From positions 81,094,237-81,158,236 of the forward strand of contig JACSVZ010000001.1 of assembly GCA_014706295.1 (NCBI GenBank): a stretch of 64,000 nt of DNA, written 5' to 3'. This document shows positions 61,870 to 64,000 of the stretch, in pieces. Below the pieces are notes generated by a model. The model had not been told where the DNA came from. It worked only from the letters and a program-made list of their open reading frames with translations, and made no database searches. Source of the DNA: Lycocorax pyrrhopterus obiensis. Its lineage: Eukaryota; Chordata; Aves; Passeriformes; Paradisaeidae. The translations under genes and the position numbers were made by a program. The first letter of the stretch is position 1. Each line of letters starts with the position of its first letter.

Positions 61870-62213
61870 GGAACTTAGTGAGAAATTACGAGGGAAAGGC
61901 TGATCCACTCATTGCAGTTTTCATCTCAGTTTTTTCACTGGAAGGCTTGTTCTCAGGGCTCCCAGGTCCCTGAGCCTTCTAGCAAGATCCGTGGGAGCAA
62001 ACCAGTACCCACAGCAGAGGAAGAAAGTTAGGCATCATTTAAGCATCTTGTGTATACATGAGTCCATAGAACCAGATGGGATGCATTTAAGCTTGCTAAT
62101 GATATTTTGATGACCCACTGCATCATTTGTGAGATGCCATGGCAACTGTGGAGGCTCCTCAGATCTGGAAAAAGGCAGATGTCACATTGTTTTTAAGAAG
62201 GGCAAGAAGGTGC
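61870..62213 (+). mobile_element. CR1 LINE ORF2, left part (interrupted)
   Basis: CTCCCAGGTCCCTGAGCCTT, CCAGATGGGATGCATTTAAG and TTTTTAAGAAGGGCAAGAAG match the CR1 internal region, parallel to 50345-50812. The element stops at the LTR at 62214 and resumes at 62851. Confidence 0.85.
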
Positions 62214-62850
62214 TGTCTTGGGGTGACTGTATGATGGGTATCCCCTATTGCTGCTCTATTGCCCAGAAATTAACTTTGTGCCTTTCTGTGCCTTTAAACT
62301 GAGCCTGAGAGGGGAGAGAGGAAAAAAAAAACAGCGAACTTTTCAAAGCAATTGTTCAAGGACACAGAGATACACTCCTCTGCTTCTGCTCTGGCAGCAA
62401 GGGGAGAGGAAAACAACCTTGGTGCTTTTCAGCCAGCTTTCAGCTCCTTTTCTCAGGAGAGAGAGACGGAGAGTTGAACTTTGTTTTCCTGGGACTTTGG
62501 TTTTTCCCTTCTTCTCTTCTGGACTGTTTCAACAACATCAGAACACACCGAGAGAATTTTCCACCAAGGCCCCAGAGTTGGACCCACATCAACCAAGCTC
62601 CGAGGAGGAGGAGAGAGACCACACCTACAGAAGGACTCTGAAATCTTCCTAGGTTTCTCTCCACAGTGAGAGATTTTATTATTTAGCATTATTATCCTTT
62701 TCCTGTGTGTTTGTTAAATAAATCATTTTTCATCTCTTTCACTTTCCTTCGAGGAAAATTTCTTTTTTTCCCGAACCGGGTGGGGGAGGGGTGGTTGTAA
62801 CCTGCCTTCTATCAGAGGATATTTCCTCCAAATTTGGCCAAACCAGCACA
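62214..62850 (+). mobile_element. Solo ERV LTR with 5-bp target duplication GGTGC, inside a CR1
   Basis: 637 bases from TGTCTTGGGGTGACTG to CCAAACCAGCACA. GGTGC lies on both sides (62209-62213, 62851-62855). Sister of 37561-38204. It splits a CR1 cleanly, so it is younger than that CR1. Confidence 0.93.
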
Positions 62851-62985
62851 GGTGCATTCAGGGGACTACAGACTAATCAGTCTCACCTCAGTCTCCAGGA
62901 AGATGATGGGGCAAATCCACTCAGAATTAATTTCTAGACTCAAAAATAGACAAGAAGGAGATTAAGAGCAGCCAGCACAGGTTTA
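62851..62985 (+). mobile_element. CR1 LINE ORF2, middle part
   Basis: GACTACAGACTAATCAGTCT and CACCTCAGTCTCCAGGAAGA continue the CR1 from 62213. It stops at the opposite-strand CR1 that begins at 62986. Confidence 0.85.
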
Positions 62986-63376
62986 TCATAGAATCATAGA
63001 ACCACAGAACCAGTGTCCTGGGTTGGAAGGGACCTTAAAGATCATCTAGTTTCAACCCCAGTGGGACACCTTCCACTAGACCAGGTTGCTCAAAATCCCA
63101 TCCAACCTGGCCTTGAGCTCCTCCAGGGATGGGGCATTCACAGCTTCTCTGGGCAACCTGTTCCAGTGCCTCACCACTCTCACAGTAAAGAATTTCTTCC
63201 TAATATCTAATCTAAACCTACTCTCCTTCAATTTGAATCCATTCCCCCTTGTGCTGTCACTACATGCCCTCATAAATACTCTTGCCCCATCTTTTCTGTA
63301 GGTTCCCTCAATGTACAGGAAGGGCACAGTGAGGTCATCCTGAAGACTTCTCTTTTCCAGGCTTTACCTCTTTTTC
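62986..63376 (-). mobile_element. CR1 LINE 3' end inserted in an older CR1, 8-bp flanking repeat
   Basis: The reversed tail TCATAGAATCATAGAACCAC starts the copy. AACCTGTTCCAGTGCCTCAC and AAGAATTTCTTCCTAATATC follow. CAGGTTTA is present on both sides (62978-62985, 63377-63384). Confidence 0.9.
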
Positions 63377-64000
63377 CAGGTTTACCAAGTGGAAATCATA
63401 CCTGACCTTCCTCACTGCCTTCTGCGATGAGGTGATGGGTGCTGTGGCCAAGAGAAAGCAAGTGGATGTTGTGCACATCGATTTTAATGATGTCTTTGAC
63501 ACAATCTCCCATAGACTCCTTATCATTGAATTTAGAAGATAAGGGCTGTATAAGACAAAATGGTGGGTGGGGACTTAGCTCAACTGGTGGAACCGAAGAG
63601 CTGTGATTAGTGGTGCAATGTCCAGCTAATGGTCAGTAACTAATGGGTCCCTCAGTGGGCATTAATGGGACCAATCCTGCTTAAAGTCTTCACTAACAAC
63701 CCAGGTGATGGGACAGAGTGCATCTTTAGTAAGTTTGTGGACAGCACCAAGTTGGAGAAAGCAGTCAATGTCCTGAAGGGCAGGGCTGCCACTCAGAGGG
63801 ACCTGGACAAGCTGAAGATATGGGTTACAAGGAACATCATGAGGCTCCATAAGAGCAAGATACCGCAGGTAGGATGAAATAACACCATGCAACACTACAG
63901 GCTGGGGCTCAACCCTCTTGGAAGCAGCTCTGGAAAATGGGTTGTGGGGCTCCTTTGTGGACAAGAAGCTCACCATGAGCCAGCAGCATGTGTTTGCAAT
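63377..64000 (+). mobile_element. CR1 LINE ORF2, reverse-transcriptase fragment, runs off the window
   Basis: It resumes at CAGGTTTACCAAGTGGAAAT. A frame at about 63460-63520 reads VDVVHIDFNDVFDTISHRLL, matching the CR1 reverse-transcriptase motif A region (D-F-x-x-x-F-D). Stops follow at once, so the copy is dead. TTTGTGGACAGCACCAAG... and CTGGACAAGCTGAAG continue the later part of ORF2 to the window end. Confidence 0.88.

Noticed and set aside
1..64000. CRISPR arrays, rRNA or bacterial-type operons
   Set aside because: None present; introns, CR1 and LTRs show a vertebrate nuclear genome.

Overview
The window reads as bird nuclear DNA, probably from a songbird. CR1 LINE fragments are scattered on both strands, and there are avian-type ERV LTRs and a broken retroviral pol/env remnant. 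The single gene recognised has vertebrate exon/intron structure with a CpG-island promoter. The rest is AT-rich noncoding sequence. Passerine origin is inferred from the load of LTRs, some of which still have intact target duplications.

Layout. 1-14030: AT-rich intergenic DNA with no supported gene, a 26-bp perfect palindrome, and two related ~140-bp direct repeats (8174 and 12901). 14030-14531: CpG island with a tandem GC-rich repeat and the first exon of an ANKRD26/POTE-type ankyrin-repeat gene on the + strand. 14532-28315: the body of that gene, 24 exons whose splice phases all agree (about 807 codons visible). Five ankyrin exons come first. They are followed by seven tandem copies of a two-exon module (X-Y, genomic period ~870 bp) and then exons encoding charged, helix-prone sequence. 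Introns hold LTRs, a CR1 and a ~0.9-kb GC-rich insertion. 28316-31160: an ERV LTR begins 50 bp after the last recognisable splice donor. It is followed by a second LTR end, a decayed integrase, env pieces and CR1. The 3' end of the gene is not resolved.

31160-64000: no convincing gene. This part holds CR1 fragments on both strands and two solo LTRs of one family (37561-38204 and 62214-62850), each with a perfect 5-bp target duplication. A third solo LTR (44930-45447) has a near-perfect 6-bp duplication, and a short LTR has 8-bp inverted ends (52060-52342). A ~270-bp imperfect inverted repeat lies at 47770/48755. At 61870-64000 one CR1 has been interrupted first by a solo LTR and then by an opposite-strand CR1.

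The most notable object is the ankyrin gene. Its middle has been built by repeated tandem duplication of a frame-neutral exon pair, one copy has a further triplication inside an exon, and introns of non-adjacent copies share near-identical patches. This is an expanding, probably lineage-specific coding repeat rather than a multi-gene system. I see no tRNA, rRNA or CRISPR array.
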